DNA of 64,000 bases, taken from positions 22,373,339-22,437,338 of the forward strand of contig NC_133652.1 of NCBI RefSeq assembly GCF_009905375.1. The letters run 5' to 3'. Made by a program: the position numbers and the translations under genes. Below, one piece after another: positions 24,103 through 36,386 of the stretch. The DNA comes from Apium graveolens (Eukaryota; Streptophyta; Magnoliopsida; Apiales; Apiaceae). Below the pieces are notes generated by a model. It saw only the letters and a program-made list of their open reading frames with translations. It made no database searches and had not been told where the DNA came from. Within the stretch, counting starts at the first letter, position 1; every line of letters starts with the position of its first letter.

Positions 24103-24380
24103 ATTTTATTTAATGAATATTATTACGAATATTCATTCGAGGACTTATGACTCCTTTTATTTTATTATTTGAATATTATTCCGAATATTATTCGAAGGCG
24201 TATGACTCCTTTACATTATTTATTGAATATTATTTGAATATTCATTTGAGGATGTATGACTCCTTTATTTTATTTAATGAATATTATTTATAATATTCAT
24301 TCGAGGTATTATGACTCAGCTTATTTTATTTATTGAATATTATTTGAATATTCATTTGAGGATCTATGACTCCGATTATT
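24103..24380 (+). repeat. Minisatellite in the T LTR, five units
   Basis: Five units of about 50-57 bp each carry GAATATTATT, then AATATTC, then GAGG and TATGACTC. Each unit contains the inverted pair gaatatt/aatattc and could fold. The identical array is in the 3' LTR at about 34382-34653. Confidence 0.8.
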
Positions 24381-24765
24381 TGCTGAGATATATTCTTTAT
24401 TTTATTAAAGAATAAGGTGTCGATAATCAAACTTATTTTTGATTATTCAAATAAAGATATTACTTTCGTATAAGTATATCTTTGATTATTTGCTATTCAT
24501 TTCAAGTATAAGTTTTAATACTTCTACTTCAATTATTTTATAAAGATTATTTTTTTTTGGGAATATTATTTAAATAATAATATTCAGACATTTTCAAAAA
24601 TATTCTGGGGACTGATTTACTTCATTAAATCAGTTTTACTCCAAACACTCTTTAAAGTGTTTTCGAGTCTTTAAAATGATTTTCAAAAGATAGAGCGGAT
24701 CCCAAAACTATTTTTATATTTAAGATCTTCCTTTTAAAAAGGGGATTTAAATACTCGCTCAAAAC

Positions 24766-25026
24766 ATGGGGGATCCGGCTCGGTGGTGTGTTTTATATTC
24801 GCAACAAGGTTGCTGTCTTGGTAAAAGAGTTTTTGATTACTTACCCAATATTCGGGAAGTAAAATTCTTGGAACAAGTTAATCCATTAACAGGCATCGCC
24901 TGGGAAATATCGGCGAGTTTTCCTTTCCAACTAGATACGACTTCTTGGTGGAGCCGTATCAACAAGTTTCTACTTGGGGAAAGGGGGAAACGAGCTTTAC
25001 GTTTCAGAGTCATGGATTTCATCTGA
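24766..25026 (+). other. Small ORF inside the T LTR, 86 codons
   Basis: It begins MGDPARWCVLYSQQ and is repeated exactly at 35045-35305 in the 3' LTR. I recognise no family. Because the two LTRs are nearly identical by age, conservation between the two copies is not evidence of function. Confidence 0.2.
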
Positions 25027-26111
25027 ACTAGGAGTGGCGTAAGTGGTCGAGTAGCGCCGGCCCAGCCTTATTATATTGGCCCAAATGGCCTGGAAGTTCC
25101 GCTAAGGCGGTCCATTCCTTAGGAGTTCAGTGTTCGGTTGACAAGTAAATCCGACAGGTTCTCCTCTACATGTAGAAAATGGTGGGGTTGTACTACTACG
25201 ACTGATCATCGTAAGTGGTCTTCCTGGCGCGGTAAACTCCCGTAATGAGTTCATCATCCATTTGGATAATTCTGCAACACTACCCGTAGCATTTCGATCG
25301 AAAGGCTACTAATGGGTGGTTGCCGAAGCATTGACAGGGTCAAGCATTTTTATTGGTGTATCCATTGAATGAAGTATCTCGTAACTTCATCTCTTTTCAA
25401 AATATTTCAAAGATCAAATATTTTCAAGTTTTACTTGTGGTCTCATCTATGGGATGTTTTTCTTAAAACTTATAATACTTTGAACGGTGGCAGTTCAAGT
25501 AACTTTATATGATATAAGTGTGGTGAAGTATTGGTAACTTCATTCCTTGTTTTTTTTACTTATATCTAGCAAGTAATTATCTTGCATATGATAGAGATGC
25601 TATCAAGTATCCATTTAGATACTTATATTATTGATATCACTGTATATATTATCTTGCGAGCTGTAAGGCTCACTCTTGCTTTATTTCTTCATCACACAAC
25701 AACAGTTAGGAGAGATGGCCAGACTCCGGCAGACCCAGCGCAAGCGCGTGGGAAGCGTCCCGCGTCTTCCCGCTGATATTGTAGCTGCTATAGCTGCAGA
25801 GGTAGATCCATTGTAGTTTAGACCATCTACTTTTGAGAATCAAATTATGTATAATTATAACTTGTGGCAGATAATGGCAATTAACTGTAAATTATCAAGT
25901 AATCATTTTGGGCTGTAATAATTTTAAATTGTGGATTCAAAGACTTGTACTTATTTCAATTTCATCTCTGAGACTATAACGAGTTGTGGTGTGTGTTAGC
26001 GTGGGGTCACAGCATGAGGGTATTTATTATTAATTGAGTAAAGTGATATTGTGGAAAGAAAGACCGTGACAACCCGGATTCCCGACCCCGGATCTGGGGG
26101 TGTTACAGAAA

Positions 26112-26123
26112 TGGTATCAGAGC
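26112..26123 (+). other. Primer-binding site of T
   Basis: TGGTATCAGAGC lies four bases after the 5' LTR and matches the 3' end of initiator tRNA-Met. Confidence 0.95.
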
Positions 26124-26304
26124 TAAGCGTTATAAACCTCAGAGATGATGCGACGATATAATAACAAACTCACAAAGATAATAAGAACTCTTGCCAAGTT
26201 CATGGTCAGACTACTTAAAGTAGTGCTGACAGTTAAAACCCTTACGGGAACCCTTATAAGTATCATGATAGTAACTTAGCTCGTTTAATGTGTAGGCGCC
26301 TGAG

Positions 26305-27033
26305 ATGGAGGACCCTGAGATGTACGAGCGTGAGCATGATGAGGCATTGCTGGATGTTGAGGATCAGGAGGATCCTGAGATGGAGGAGGATGATGAGGAC
26401 CCCCCAGAGGAGCCTGAGACGGAGGTCATTGCTGTTTCAGATGAGGAGGACCCCTCAGAGGAGTCAGAGACAGAGGTTATTGCTATTCCAGATGAGGAGG
26501 ACCCGGATGAGGTCCCAGTAGCTGAGGAGCGTGTTGGATCTATGGTAGTGTATGCTGGTATCCCTTTACCCACACTTCCGGTGGTCAGAGCCCCTACCCC
26601 TCCACCACCATCTTGGATTCCTGATGATGACAGCTCAGAGACCCATACTTCCGAGCCTAGGCAGACCGAGGAGGCACCCTCAGCGGCTCCGGATTCACCA
26701 CCTCTTGACCCTGCCCAGAGGCAGTCTTCATTAGCTCATGGATATGTTCAGGATGTTTTGAGGACCCGAGTGGCTGTTGCCGAGGCCCGACTGGATGAGG
26801 CCAGGAGGGAGTTGGATGCAGAGAGGGCGGGTAGGCGTACCCGAGCTTATGAGACCAGGGCTTCTATACCCCGATCCTTGAGGAGGGAGCTTACGGGGAT
26901 AGAGCTCACGTCCCGAGCGAGACTCAGATCTCTCCAGGGGGACAGGCATGGTAGGATCTCCAGGCGGCAGGCCGACTATATCTTCCGTCGTGCGATGGAA
27001 AGGGTTTGGGAGCTGACCCGCTCCGGTGTGTGA
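26305..27033 (+). CDS. Extra ORF upstream of gag in T, acidic protein of 242 residues, function unknown
   Basis: This intact ORF lies between the PBS and gag. The N-terminal third is very acidic and contains a near-tandem 17-residue repeat (EDPPEEPETEVIAVSDE then EDPSEESETEVIAIPDE). A proline-rich segment follows (PTPPPPSWIPDDDS). The C-terminal third is Arg-rich and looks helical (VAVAEARLDEARRELDAERA), a plausible coiled coil, then a basic tail. I know of no enzyme or capsid domain with this layout. The 411 bp between it and gag contain stops, so it is separate from gag, though in the same frame. It might be a regulatory or RNA-binding accessory protein; that is a guess. Confidence 0.55.
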   Translation: MEDPEMYEREHDEALLDVEDQEDPEMEEDDEDPPEEPETEVIAVSDEEDPSEESETEVIAIPDEEDPDEVPVAEERVGSMVVYAGIPLPTLPVVRAPTPPPPSWIPDDDSSETHTSEPRQTEEAPSAAPDSPPLDPAQRQSSLAHGYVQDVLRTRVAVAEARLDEARRELDAERAGRRTRAYETRASIPRSLRRELTGIELTSRARLRSLQGDRHGRISRRQADYIFRRAMERVWELTRSGV

Positions 27034-27444
27034 TTCAGGATTGATGATGGAATAGTCTAGTTGTCTAGTTAGCCGAGGCCTTAGTAAGAGCCAGTTTTCC
27101 GGGATAGTTGACTTGTATATAGCATCCCTTTTTCTGACTAGACAGATAGACTCTTGTGTATCACTTTTGGGGCAGATGACTGTAGCACTGTTGTACTTTT
27201 GACCAGATCAAACTATGTATTCTCGCATTATATATATATTTGTTTCCTTTGGGTTCAGTTCCATAGTGACGGGATCACTGTTTTATTATTATTATTACTG
27301 CACTTCGTATTAGAACTTTCTTAAAATAATAGAATTGCGATATACGTTCTCCCCATTATAAGAGCTGTGCAAGGCACAATGTTGTATATGATTGTGACCT
27401 AACGTTGAATTTTCTCAATAATTGTTTTTATTATTATCAGAATC
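27034..27444 (+). other. Non-coding leader segment between the extra ORF and gag of T
   Basis: AT-rich with short (ATT)n runs near 27283-27297 and 27423-27436. No ORF or site could be supported. Confidence 0.5.
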
Positions 27445-28287
27445 ATGCCGCCAAGAAAGATTGGAACTAGGGCGAACCCTGGGTCTGAGGACCAGGGAAG
27501 CCATAATCAGGACAATAGAAATCAAGAACACAGTGAAGAGGAAGATGAGGATTATGTGGAACAGGATGACTCCCTGTATGAAGAAGAAGAGGAAACATAT
27601 GATGTTGAGGGATTTGAGATAGAGGCTGAAGAAGGAGAAACCGAGGTTGAGCAACCAGTACCAAACCCAGGCATGGATCCCATGAGCCAGTTTATGCAAC
27701 TCCTAAGGCAGAATTTGGAACGTCAACCCAACCCACCCCCTCAAGGAAGTAACAATGCTGTGGCAAACTCTTTCAGGGCTTTTAAGTCCCTTAAGCCCCC
27801 TGAGTTCCACGGATCAGCCGACCCAGTTGAGGCAAGGGCATGGTTAAAGGAGATGGAGAAATCTTTTGAGATTTTGAGTATCGATGAGGCACAGAAAACT
27901 GTATTTGCTACCTACCTTCTGAAAGGAGAAGCTAACTACTGGTGGGAGGCCAAGAAAAACGTGGAGACAGATGCTATTATAACCTGGGAGAGATTTAGTC
28001 AGTTGTTTCTGGGAAAGTATTTCCCGAGGTTTATGGAAAACCAGATGGAGCTCAAGTTCTTGGAGCTAAAGCAGAATAACTTGTCTGTAGCAGAGTACGA
28101 AGCGAAATTTACTGAGTTATCAAGGTTTGTGCCGGAGTTTGTGAACACCGAGGAAAAGAAAGCTAGGAGGTTTCAGCAGGGACTGAAACCATGGATTCAG
28201 AATAGGGTGGCAATCCTTGAGCTTACGGACTATGCCACTCTGGTGCAAAAGGCAACGATTGTAGAAGTCGGAAGTGAACAGATGTAG
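27445..28287 (+). CDS. gag: T gag (capsid part), ends at an in-frame TAG
   Basis: 280 codons starting MPPRKIGTRANPG. After an acidic N-terminus comes the retrotransposon Gag capsid domain (FHGSADPVEARAWLKEMEKS, FLGKYFPRFMENQMELKFLE, LSVAEYEAKFTELSRFVP). The TAG at 28285-28287 separates the capsid region from the zinc-knuckle and pol part, which lies in the same frame. Gypsy chromoviruses normally have one uninterrupted gag-pol ORF, so the stop is most simply a point mutation. The downstream six bases do not resemble known plant readthrough contexts. Confidence 0.85.
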   Translation: MPPRKIGTRANPGSEDQGSHNQDNRNQEHSEEEDEDYVEQDDSLYEEEEETYDVEGFEIEAEEGETEVEQPVPNPGMDPMSQFMQLLRQNLERQPNPPPQGSNNAVANSFRAFKSLKPPEFHGSADPVEARAWLKEMEKSFEILSIDEAQKTVFATYLLKGEANYWWEAKKNVETDAIITWERFSQLFLGKYFPRFMENQMELKFLELKQNNLSVAEYEAKFTELSRFVPEFVNTEEKKARRFQQGLKPWIQNRVAILELTDYATLVQKATIVEVGSEQM

Positions 28288-28323
28288 AAGGAAAGAGAGA
28301 AGAAAGGAATAAAGAGGAAAAGT

Positions 28324-31300
28324 ATGAGCATGGGTGGAGGTTCCGCAGGAAGGAGCTTCCCAACTAGATTTAATCGAGGAGCAGTGTCCCTGCCAGGAAG
28401 GAACACTAGGTTTAAGCGACCAATGAGTGTGAGTGTGAGCCAGGGCGGCCAGAAGTCAAGAATGTCCTATCCCAACCAATCTCGACCCCCATTGCCAGCC
28501 TGTAATATATGTGGAAGGAATCACACTGGGGAGTGTAAAGGAAAGCCAGTAACCTGCTTTAAGTGTGGGCAAGTGGGCCACTATTCTCACAAATGCCCTT
28601 CGTCAGCCCCTGCCGTCATTCCAACCACCACGTGTCATCAGTGCGGACGCCCAGGTCATTGGAAGAGAGAATGCCCAATGAACAAACCAGCAGCTTCGGG
28701 AGCAAGCAGGGCTGCTTCTAATAAGCCACCTACTGCGAGGACTTTCAACATGACAGTCCAGGATGCTATGAAAGATTCAGATGTGATAGCAGGTACCCTT
28801 TCTCTAAATTCAGTCAGTGCAAATGTTTTATTTGATTCGGGAGCAACTAAATCTTTTATATCAAGGGACTTTGCGCGTAAGTTAAGACTTAAGGCTAAAC
28901 CCTTGATAGAACCCTTACAAGTAGAAATAGCCAATCATGAAATTATTCCTGTTAACCAGATTCACCCCGCCTGCGAGATAGGCATAGGGGAGCAATCTTT
29001 CAGTGTTGATCTGATCCCTTTTAAATTAGGGGAGTTTGATGTGATTTTGGGAATGGACTGGCTATCTAGCAACGATGCTCAGATAGACTGTAAAGGGAAG
29101 AAAGTTAAGTTAAATATCCCCGGGAAGAAAGAAGTTATATTTAGAGGAAAGAGGCAGACGCAGAAATTTTTGACTATGGCTCAGGCCAAAAGGATGCTAC
29201 GAAAAGGAAGTGAGGCCTACCTAGCCTATGTGGTGGACACACAGAAGGAGGTGCCCAACTTACAAGATATTCCAGTAGTCAACGAATTTGAAGATGTATT
29301 CCCCCAAGACCTTCCGGGATTACCACCCGATAGAGTGATTGAATTTGCTATTGAGTTGGCCCCAGGGACGGCGCCAGTTTCAAAAGCACCTTACCGGTTA
29401 GCCCCGTTAGAAATGAAGGAATTAGCTATCCAATTGCAGGAACTCTTGGATAAGGGTATGATAAGACCCAGTGTGTCTCCGTGGGGAGCACCAGTTTTAT
29501 TTGTTAAGAAGAAAGATGGGAGCATGAGGTTGTGCATAGACTATCGAGAGTTGAACAAGCTAACCATAAAGAACAGGTACCCATTGCCTAGAATAGACGA
29601 TCTGTTCGACCAGCTAAAGGATGCTGTTTATTTTTCCAAGATTGACCTGAGAACTGGATATCACCAACTAAAGATTAAACCCGAAGATATTTCCAAGACA
29701 GCGTTCCGTACCAGGTATGGGCATTATGAGTTCTTGGTAATGTCCTTTGGATTAACCAACGCCCCAGCGGCTTTCATGGATTTAATGAATAGAGTATTTA
29801 AGAAGTACTTGGACAAGTGTGTGATAGTTTTTATCGATGATATTTTGATCTACTCAAGGACTGAGGCAGAACATGCAGAGCATTTGAGGATAGCTCTAGG
29901 AATACTCAGAGAGGAGCAGTTATATGCCAAATTCTCGAAGTGTGAATTCTGGCGGAATGAAGTACAGTTTTTAGGACATGTGATCAATAAAGAAGGAGTA
30001 TTGGTCGACCCCTCCAAGATAGAGGCAGTCTCAAATTGGGAAAGGCCAACCACACCCACAGAGGTGAGGAGTTTCATAGGATTGGCCGGCTACTATCGTA
30101 GATTTGTGCAGGACTTTGCGAAGATCGCAGCCCCTTTGACACGACTTACTCGTAAGACAGAGAAGTTTGAATGGACGGAGAAATGCGAGAACAGTTTTCA
30201 GGAATTAAAGAAAAGGTTGATAACGGCTCCGGTATTGGCATTGCCGGATGGAAAAGGAGATTTTGTGATATATAGTGACGCGTCGCACAAAGGATTAGGA
30301 TGTGTGCTTATGCAGCACGGTAAAGTTATTGCGTATGCGTCGAGACAATTGAAGGAATACGAGGTTAGATATCCTACTCATGACCTTGAGCTCGCGGCAA
30401 TAGTATTTGCTTTAAAAATTTGGAGGCACTACTTGTATGGAGAGAAGTGCGAGATTTTCACAGACCATAAGAGCCTCAAGTACATATTTACGCAGAAAGA
30501 GCTCAACATGCGCCAGAGGAGATGGTTAGAACTAATCAAGGACTACGATTGTGAGATTCTCTATCATCCAGGGAAAGCCAATGTGGTGGCTGATGCCCTT
30601 AGTAGAAAGGAAAGACTCAGAATGTTAACGACTTCGGAAGAGTTGATAAGGGATTTTGAGAAAATGGAAATAGAGGTAAAGGTAACCGGAACCGGAACTG
30701 AAAAGCTTTTTGAGATCTCAATGCAGCCAGAGTTATTGGAAAAGATCAAATTGTGCCAGGAGAAAATAATGAATGAAGGCAGAGAGTCAATGACTGGAGA
30801 GGAGATCCATACGGAGAAAGATGATAAAGGGATAATGAGGTACTCCTACCGAATTTGGGTTCCGAATGTTCAAGAACTTAAAGATGAGATTTTGGATGAA
30901 AGCCATAGTTCAAGGTATTCCATTCACCCAGGAAGTACCAAGATGTATAGGGATTTGAAGGAATATTACTGGTGGCCCAACATGAAGAGGGACGTAGCAG
31001 AATGGGTGAACAAGTGTTTGACTTGCCAAAGAGTAAAGGCAGAGCACCAGAGACCCAGTGGACTTTTGCGACCCCTGGAGATTCCCGAATGGAAATGGGA
31101 ACAGATAGCGATGGATTTTGTTGTAGGCTTACCAAGGACGAAAGCCAATCACGACGCCATTTGGGTAATTATAGACCGACTGACAAAGTCAGCTCATTTC
31201 ATTCCTATCAATGAGAGATACACAGTCGATAGACTGGTGGACATTTACCTTAAGGAAATAGTGACGCGACATGGAGTCCCAGCGTCCATTGTCTCAGACC

Positions 31301-32154
31301 GAGACCCTAGGTTTAACTCCAGATTTTGGAGGAGCTTTCAGGAATGTGCGGGGACCAAGTTAAATATGAGTACCGCGTACCATCCCCAGACGGATGGACA
31401 GAGTGAAAGGACCATCCAGACACTAGAGGATATGTTGAGAGTCTGTGCAATAGACCTTAAAGGAAGTTGGGATGATCACCTGCCGTTGATCGAGTTTTCT
31501 TATAACAATAGCTTTCATGCTAGCATCGGGATGCCGCCTTATGAGGCCCTGTACGGAAGAAGGTGTCGATCTCCCTTATACTGGGATGAAGTAGGAGAGC
31601 GGAAGATGCTCGGACCCGAAGTGGTCCAAAGGACCAAAGATATAGTGGATCTTATCAGAGGGCGACTTGTAGCAGCCCAAGACAGACAAAAGAAATATGC
31701 AGACCTAGCCCGAAAGGACAAGGAATATGAAGTAGGGGACTTAGTACTGTTGAAAGTATCCCCTTGGAAGGGATTAATGAGGTTCGGAAAGAAGGGAAAA
31801 CTAAGCCCAAGATACATTGGACCCTTTGAGATATTAAGACGGATTGGGAAGTTAGCTTACGAGCTAGCCCTACCCCCTAATTTGCAACAAGTTCATAATG
31901 TGTTCCATGTGTCAATGCTAAGGAGGTATCATCGGGATGCCAGGCACATAGTGGAGTACGAGCAGGTGGATATGCAGCCAGATCTAACTTACGTGGAGGA
32001 GCCAGTAAGGATTATAGATAAGAAGGAGCAGGTGCTTCGGAACAAGGTGATCAAGCTAGTCAGAGTACTATGGCAGAATCATAATGTGGAAGAATCGACT
32101 TGGGAACTAGAGAGCGCAATGCTAGAAAAGTACCCCCATTTGTTTTCTGTTTGA
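28324..32154 (+). CDS. pol: T nucleocapsid-pol polyprotein (NC-PR-RT-RNaseH-IN-chromodomain)
   Basis: 1276 codons without interruption; the frame is open from 28288. In order there is one degenerate and two regular CCHC knuckles ([28 protein letters not shown]), then protease ([12 protein letters not shown], catalytic Asp 28834-28836). RT follows with FIDD at 29830-29841 in place of the common YIDD or YVDD, then RNase H ([15 protein letters not shown]). Integrase has a zinc domain (H...H...CLTC) and DDE blocks ([25 protein letters not shown]). A C-terminal chromodomain-like segment (about 32000-32150: [23 protein letters not shown]) marks it as a Tekay-type chromovirus. Chromodomains of this group are thought to steer insertion to heterochromatin. 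All catalytic motifs look intact. Confidence 0.92.
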   Translation: MSMGGGSAGRSFPTRFNRGAVSLPGRNTRFKRPMSVSVSQGGQKSRMSYPNQSRPPLPACNICGRNHTGECKGKPVTCFKCGQVGHYSHKCPSSAPAVIPTTTCHQCGRPGHWKRECPMNKPAASGASRAASNKPPTARTFNMTVQDAMKDSDVIAGTLSLNSVSANVLFDSGATKSFISRDFARKLRLKAKPLIEPLQVEIANHEIIPVNQIHPACEIGIGEQSFSVDLIPFKLGEFDVILGMDWLSSNDAQIDCKGKKVKLNIPGKKEVIFRGKRQTQKFLTMAQAKRMLRKGSEAYLAYVVDTQKEVPNLQDIPVVNEFEDVFPQDLPGLPPDRVIEFAIELAPGTAPVSKAPYRLAPLEMKELAIQLQELLDKGMIRPSVSPWGAPVLFVKKKDGSMRLCIDYRELNKLTIKNRYPLPRIDDLFDQLKDAVYFSKIDLRTGYHQLKIKPEDISKTAFRTRYGHYEFLVMSFGLTNAPAAFMDLMNRVFKKYLDKCVIVFIDDILIYSRTEAEHAEHLRIALGILREEQLYAKFSKCEFWRNEVQFLGHVINKEGVLVDPSKIEAVSNWERPTTPTEVRSFIGLAGYYRRFVQDFAKIAAPLTRLTRKTEKFEWTEKCENSFQELKKRLITAPVLALPDGKGDFVIYSDASHKGLGCVLMQHGKVIAYASRQLKEYEVRYPTHDLELAAIVFALKIWRHYLYGEKCEIFTDHKSLKYIFTQKELNMRQRRWLELIKDYDCEILYHPGKANVVADALSRKERLRMLTTSEELIRDFEKMEIEVKVTGTGTEKLFEISMQPELLEKIKLCQEKIMNEGRESMTGEEIHTEKDDKGIMRYSYRIWVPNVQELKDEILDESHSSRYSIHPGSTKMYRDLKEYYWWPNMKRDVAEWVNKCLTCQRVKAEHQRPSGLLRPLEIPEWKWEQIAMDFVVGLPRTKANHDAIWVIIDRLTKSAHFIPINERYTVDRLVDIYLKEIVTRHGVPASIVSDRDPRFNSRFWRSFQECAGTKLNMSTAYHPQTDGQSERTIQTLEDMLRVCAIDLKGSWDDHLPLIEFSYNNSFHASIGMPPYEALYGRRCRSPLYWDEVGERKMLGPEVVQRTKDIVDLIRGRLVAAQDRQKKYADLARKDKEYEVGDLVLLKVSPWKGLMRFGKKGKLSPRYIGPFEILRRIGKLAYELALPPNLQQVHNVFHVSMLRRYHRDARHIVEYEQVDMQPDLTYVEEPVRIIDKKEQVLRNKVIKLVRVLWQNHNVEESTWELESAMLEKYPHLFSV

Positions 32155-32174
32155 TTCCGGGACGGAATCCTTTT

Positions 32175-32187
32175 AAGGAGGGGAGAC
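32175..32187 (+). other. Polypurine tract of T
   Basis: AAGGAGGGGAGAC lies directly before the 3' LTR and would prime plus-strand synthesis. Confidence 0.85.
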
Positions 32188-34280
32188 TGTAATAACCCCA
32201 AAATTTTCAACTTTTTGTAACCCTTATGAATAGTGTTTTAGCTGAATGAGAAAACTTTTCGCGCCACACTATGTAGGGATTCTGTTATGGATATTCTGGG
32301 ATATTATTAGTACTCTATGAAGTATATAAGTGTATGTAAAGATCGTCAGAATCCAATTCCGAACACTTTGGTTTTTCCCGGAAATCCACAAGATACGGAG
32401 AGAATTGAGTATAAGGTAACAGGATAAAAAGGATTTAAATTAAAGGATTATAATAGAGGATCATAAAAAGGAATATAATGTATTGAGAAAGGTTAAGGGA
32501 ACCTAAGTAATAAGATCCCGGGTATGATCCTTCAAACGATAAACGAGAACGAAAGTTAAGCGAACCGCATAACAGATCAGCGGTCATTAGGCAAACGATT
32601 AGGAAGTTAATCAAAAGGGATTAGTAGGAATGATGTCATCCCACCAATAGAAAGAAGACAAGGAAGGAAGGATGACATCATGTGGATGAGGTAAGCATGA
32701 CATGGAAGAAGGGAGGTGTGGTTGATTAAGGACCACACAAATTCAAGGGCAAGGTGGTAATTTGCTAAATCAAATACAAAACCAAGTCAACCAACTAGCA
32801 AATCATTTCATCAAAATCAAAAAATCAACCAAGGCCTTGTTCTTCATTGTTTGCTCTCGGCTTTCTTCATTTTTCAAGGCCAAAATTTTCAAAAAATCAA
32901 GATCCAAGCATCCTTAATTGGTAAGAAAATTCCCTAACCATCCTTATGCTTAGTTATGGCTATATCATGAGTTTAAGCCATTAATTCTTTCTCTAACTTC
33001 TCCATTTAATCAATGAAGAAGACAATGAATAGTGTTTTCAAGTTTTTAACTTGAACTTTTTCTTGTTTTTCTTGAAGATCCAAGCTTTCCTAAGGCTTCT
33101 CCAAGCTTCTTAAGGCTTCCTAGCTCCACCCACCACTTCAAGGAAGGTATACCATTTCCAAACCCTAGGTTCATATATATTATAAGATGATTTTGAGTAG
33201 TGGGTTGATATTGTATCTTGTTGTTATGATTTAGAGTTTGAGATTTGGTTTGGTAGTGAAATGGAATGGTAATTTTGTGGTTTTGATTTAAAGAAACTTA
33301 AGTATGATTAAAGTTAGGTTTAAGCATATGTATGAATGATTAAAATTGAATTGGTTGGGATTGTTATGATGTGATAAGGATGGGTGTTTGTTGTGTGTTG
33401 GATTTGAGGATGGTTTGTGTTGATTGTGGATGGTTTAAAAATGGGAAATCGCGTAAACATAGCCGTCGTAACGTCCGATTTTCTTTGGACTGTTTTTGTG
33501 CATAGCATTAGGACCCGAGAACCCCCTGATAAATTGTGACCACTGCCATGATAAGATAGCTCATGTTACGAGCTTCGTTTTGATATGTAGTTCGTTCGAT
33601 TCCGATTTACGGTTTAGGAGAAACGGCCGTTTCAAGTAACGGCGTTTCGCGAACGAAACATTTCCCCTCGCCTTACTTTGAAACATAGGTTAAAGACCAA
33701 AAAGGGTTAATTAATGTATGAAACATTTATGGTAAGTGTGTTAGGCAGTTGGTAAGACATTCGCGAAGGAATCGCTTTAAAACTCGTAAAGGTTAAATTA
33801 TTAAAAATGGTGGAGCCGAGGGTACCCGAGTGACTTAAGCGAATCGGTGAGCGTAAAACTAGCATTAGAGTCTAAGTTAGTTAAAGCATAGAGTTACAAG
33901 TGATTTTGGTTTAATTCCAACTTACTTGTTGTTTATAGGTTATCAGACTCGTCCCGAGCCTTTCTCACCCCCAAGTCGCTCAGGCAAGTATTCTATCCGA
34001 TACACTGTTGTTGTGATGTAAATGTATGTATATGCATTATCTTGTGACATTGCATGATTGTTATTTAGCAAATGTTGCGATATATTGTAGCATGTGATAT
34101 GGTATATATGCATGCCTGTTTTATATTCTTGAGATATATATCTGTTGGTTTATTTGATAATACCTATGCTAGAGGATAGTCGTATCTTGCATATACCCTT
34201 AGTATAGGGACTCAAAGGTGAAAATATTTTCTAAAACCGGGAGTCGAGGATCCCGAGTAGATTTTTGTATATATGGATAT

Positions 34281-34330
<50 letters not shown>

Positions 34331-36386
34331 GGTTATAGTTTTTCCAAACTATTAACCGAATAAGGTTTATTCGATAACTTTATTTTATTTAATGAATATT
34401 ATTACGAATATTCATTCGAGGACTTATGACTCCTTTTATTTTATTATTTGAATATTATTCCGAATATTATTCGAAGGCGTATGACTCCTTTACATTATTT
34501 ATTGAATATTATTTGAATATTCATTTGAGGATGTATGACTCCTTTATTTTATTTAATGAATATTATTTATAATATTCATTCGAGGTATTATGACTCAGCT
34601 TATTTTATTTATTGAATATTATTTGAATATTCATTTGAGGATCTATGACTCCGATTATTTGCTGAGATATATTCTTTATTTTATTAAAGAATAAGGTGTC
34701 GATAATCAAACTTATTTTTGATTATTCAAATAAAGATATTACTTTCGTATAAGTATATCTTTGATTATTTGCTATTCATTTCAAGTATAAGTTTTAATAC
34801 TTCTACTTCAATTATTTTATAAAGATTATTTTTTTTTGGGAATATTATTTAAATAATAATATTCAGACATTTTCAAAAATATTCTGGGGACTGATTTACT
34901 TCATTAAATCAGTTTTACTCCAAACACTCTTTAAAGTGTTTTCGAGTCTTTAAAATGATTTTCAAAAGATAGAGCGGATCCCAAAACTATTTTTATATTT
35001 AAGATCTTCCTTTTAAAAAGGGGATTTAAATACTCGCTCAAAACATGGGGGATCCGGCTCGGTGGTGTGTTTTATATTCGCAACAAGGTTGCTGTCTTGG
35101 TAAAAGAGTTTTTGATTACTTACCCAATATTCGGGAAGTAAAATTCTTGGAACAAGTTAATCCATTAACAGGCATCGCCTGGGAAATATCGGCGAGTTTT
35201 CCTTTCCAACTAGATACGACTTCTTGGTGGAGCCGTATCAACAAGTTTCTACTTGGGGAAAGGGGGAAACGAGCTTTACGTTTCAGAGTCATGGATTTCA
35301 TCTGAACTAGGAGTGGCGTAAGTGGTCGAGTAGCGCCGGCCCAGCCTTATTATATTGGCCCAAATGGCCTGGAAGTTCCGCTAAGGCGGTCCATTCCTTA
35401 GGAGTTCAGTGTTCGGTTGACAAGTAAATCCGACAGGTTCTCCTCTACATGTAGAAAATGGTGGGGTTGTACTACTACGACTGATCATCGTAAGTGGTCT
35501 TCCTGGCGCGGTAAACTCCCGTAATGAGTTCATCATCCATTTGGATAATTCTGCAACACTACCCGTAGCATTTCGATCGAAAGGCTACTAATGGGTGGTT
35601 GCCGAAGCATTGACAGGGTCAAGCATTTTTATTGGTGTATCCATTGAATGAAGTATCTCGTAACTTCATCTCTTTTCAAAATATTTCAAAGATCAAATAT
35701 TTTCAAGTTTTACTTGTGGTCTCATCTATGGGATGTTTTTCTTAAAACTTATAATACTTTGAACGGTGGCAGTTCAAGTAACTTTATATGATATAAGTGT
35801 GGTGAAGTATTGGTAACTTCATTCCTTGTTTTTTTTACTTATATCTAGCAAGTAATTATCTTGCATATGATAGAGATGCTATCAAGTATCCATTTAGATA
35901 CTTATATTATTGATATCACTGTATATATTATCTTGCGAGCTGTAAGGCTCACTCTTGCTTTATTTCTTCATCACACAACAACAGTTAGGAGAGATGGCCA
36001 GACTCCGGCAGACCCAGCGCAAGCGCGTGGGAAGCGTCCCGCGTCTTCCCGCTGATATTGTAGCTGCTATAGCTGCAGAGGTAGATCCATTGTAGTTTAG
36101 ACCATCTACTTTTGAGAATCAAATTATGTATAATTATAACTTGTGGCAGATAATGGCAATTAACTGTAAATTATCAAGTAATCATTTTGGGCTGTAATAA
36201 TTTTAAATTGTGGATTCAAAGACTTGTACTTATTTCAATTTCATCTCTGAGACTATAACGAGTTGTGGTGTGTGTTAGCGTGGGGTCACAACATGAGGGT
36301 ATTTATTATTAATTGAGTAAAGTGATATTGTGGAAAGAAAGACCGTGACAACCCGGATTCCCGACCCCGGATCTGGGGGTGTTACA
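32188..36386 (+). repeat. 3' LTR of T
   Basis: 4199 bp, nearly identical to the 5' copy; the 14 extra bases are in the TA microsatellite near 34282-34316. Confidence 0.95.

Larger units (their letters stand above)
21923..26107 (+). repeat. 5' LTR of T
   Basis: 4185 bp, within the long-LTR range of Tekay/Del elements. It contains a TA microsatellite (24009-24050), a five-unit minisatellite and a GC-richer part from about 24760 to 25330. Confidence 0.95.
21923..36386 (+). mobile_element. T: young Tekay/Del-type chromovirus (Ty3/gypsy)
   Basis: Its long LTRs (21923-26107 and 32188-36386) start TGTAATAACC and end GGTGTTACA. The 5-bp duplication attat flanks the element (21918-21922, 36387-36391). 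It has a tRNA-Met PBS, an extra ORF, gag, pol with a C-terminal chromodomain and a PPT. Reading both LTRs side by side I noticed only two substitutions (near 23391 and 26012) and a TA-repeat length change that accounts for the 14-bp size difference. This is a very recent insertion. Confidence 0.95.

Noticed and set aside
25582..25776. 64-codon ORF in the T LTR
   Set aside because: Unremarkable composition; its duplicate at 35861-36055 only reflects the LTR pair.
26364..26573. Ser-rich ORF on the minus strand opposite the extra ORF of T
   Set aside because: Shadow of the acidic repeat on the other strand.
28285..28287. Programmed stop-codon readthrough in T
   Set aside because: Context after TAG (aaggaa) does not fit known plant readthrough signals and the position within gag is unusual; kept only as an alternative in the findings.
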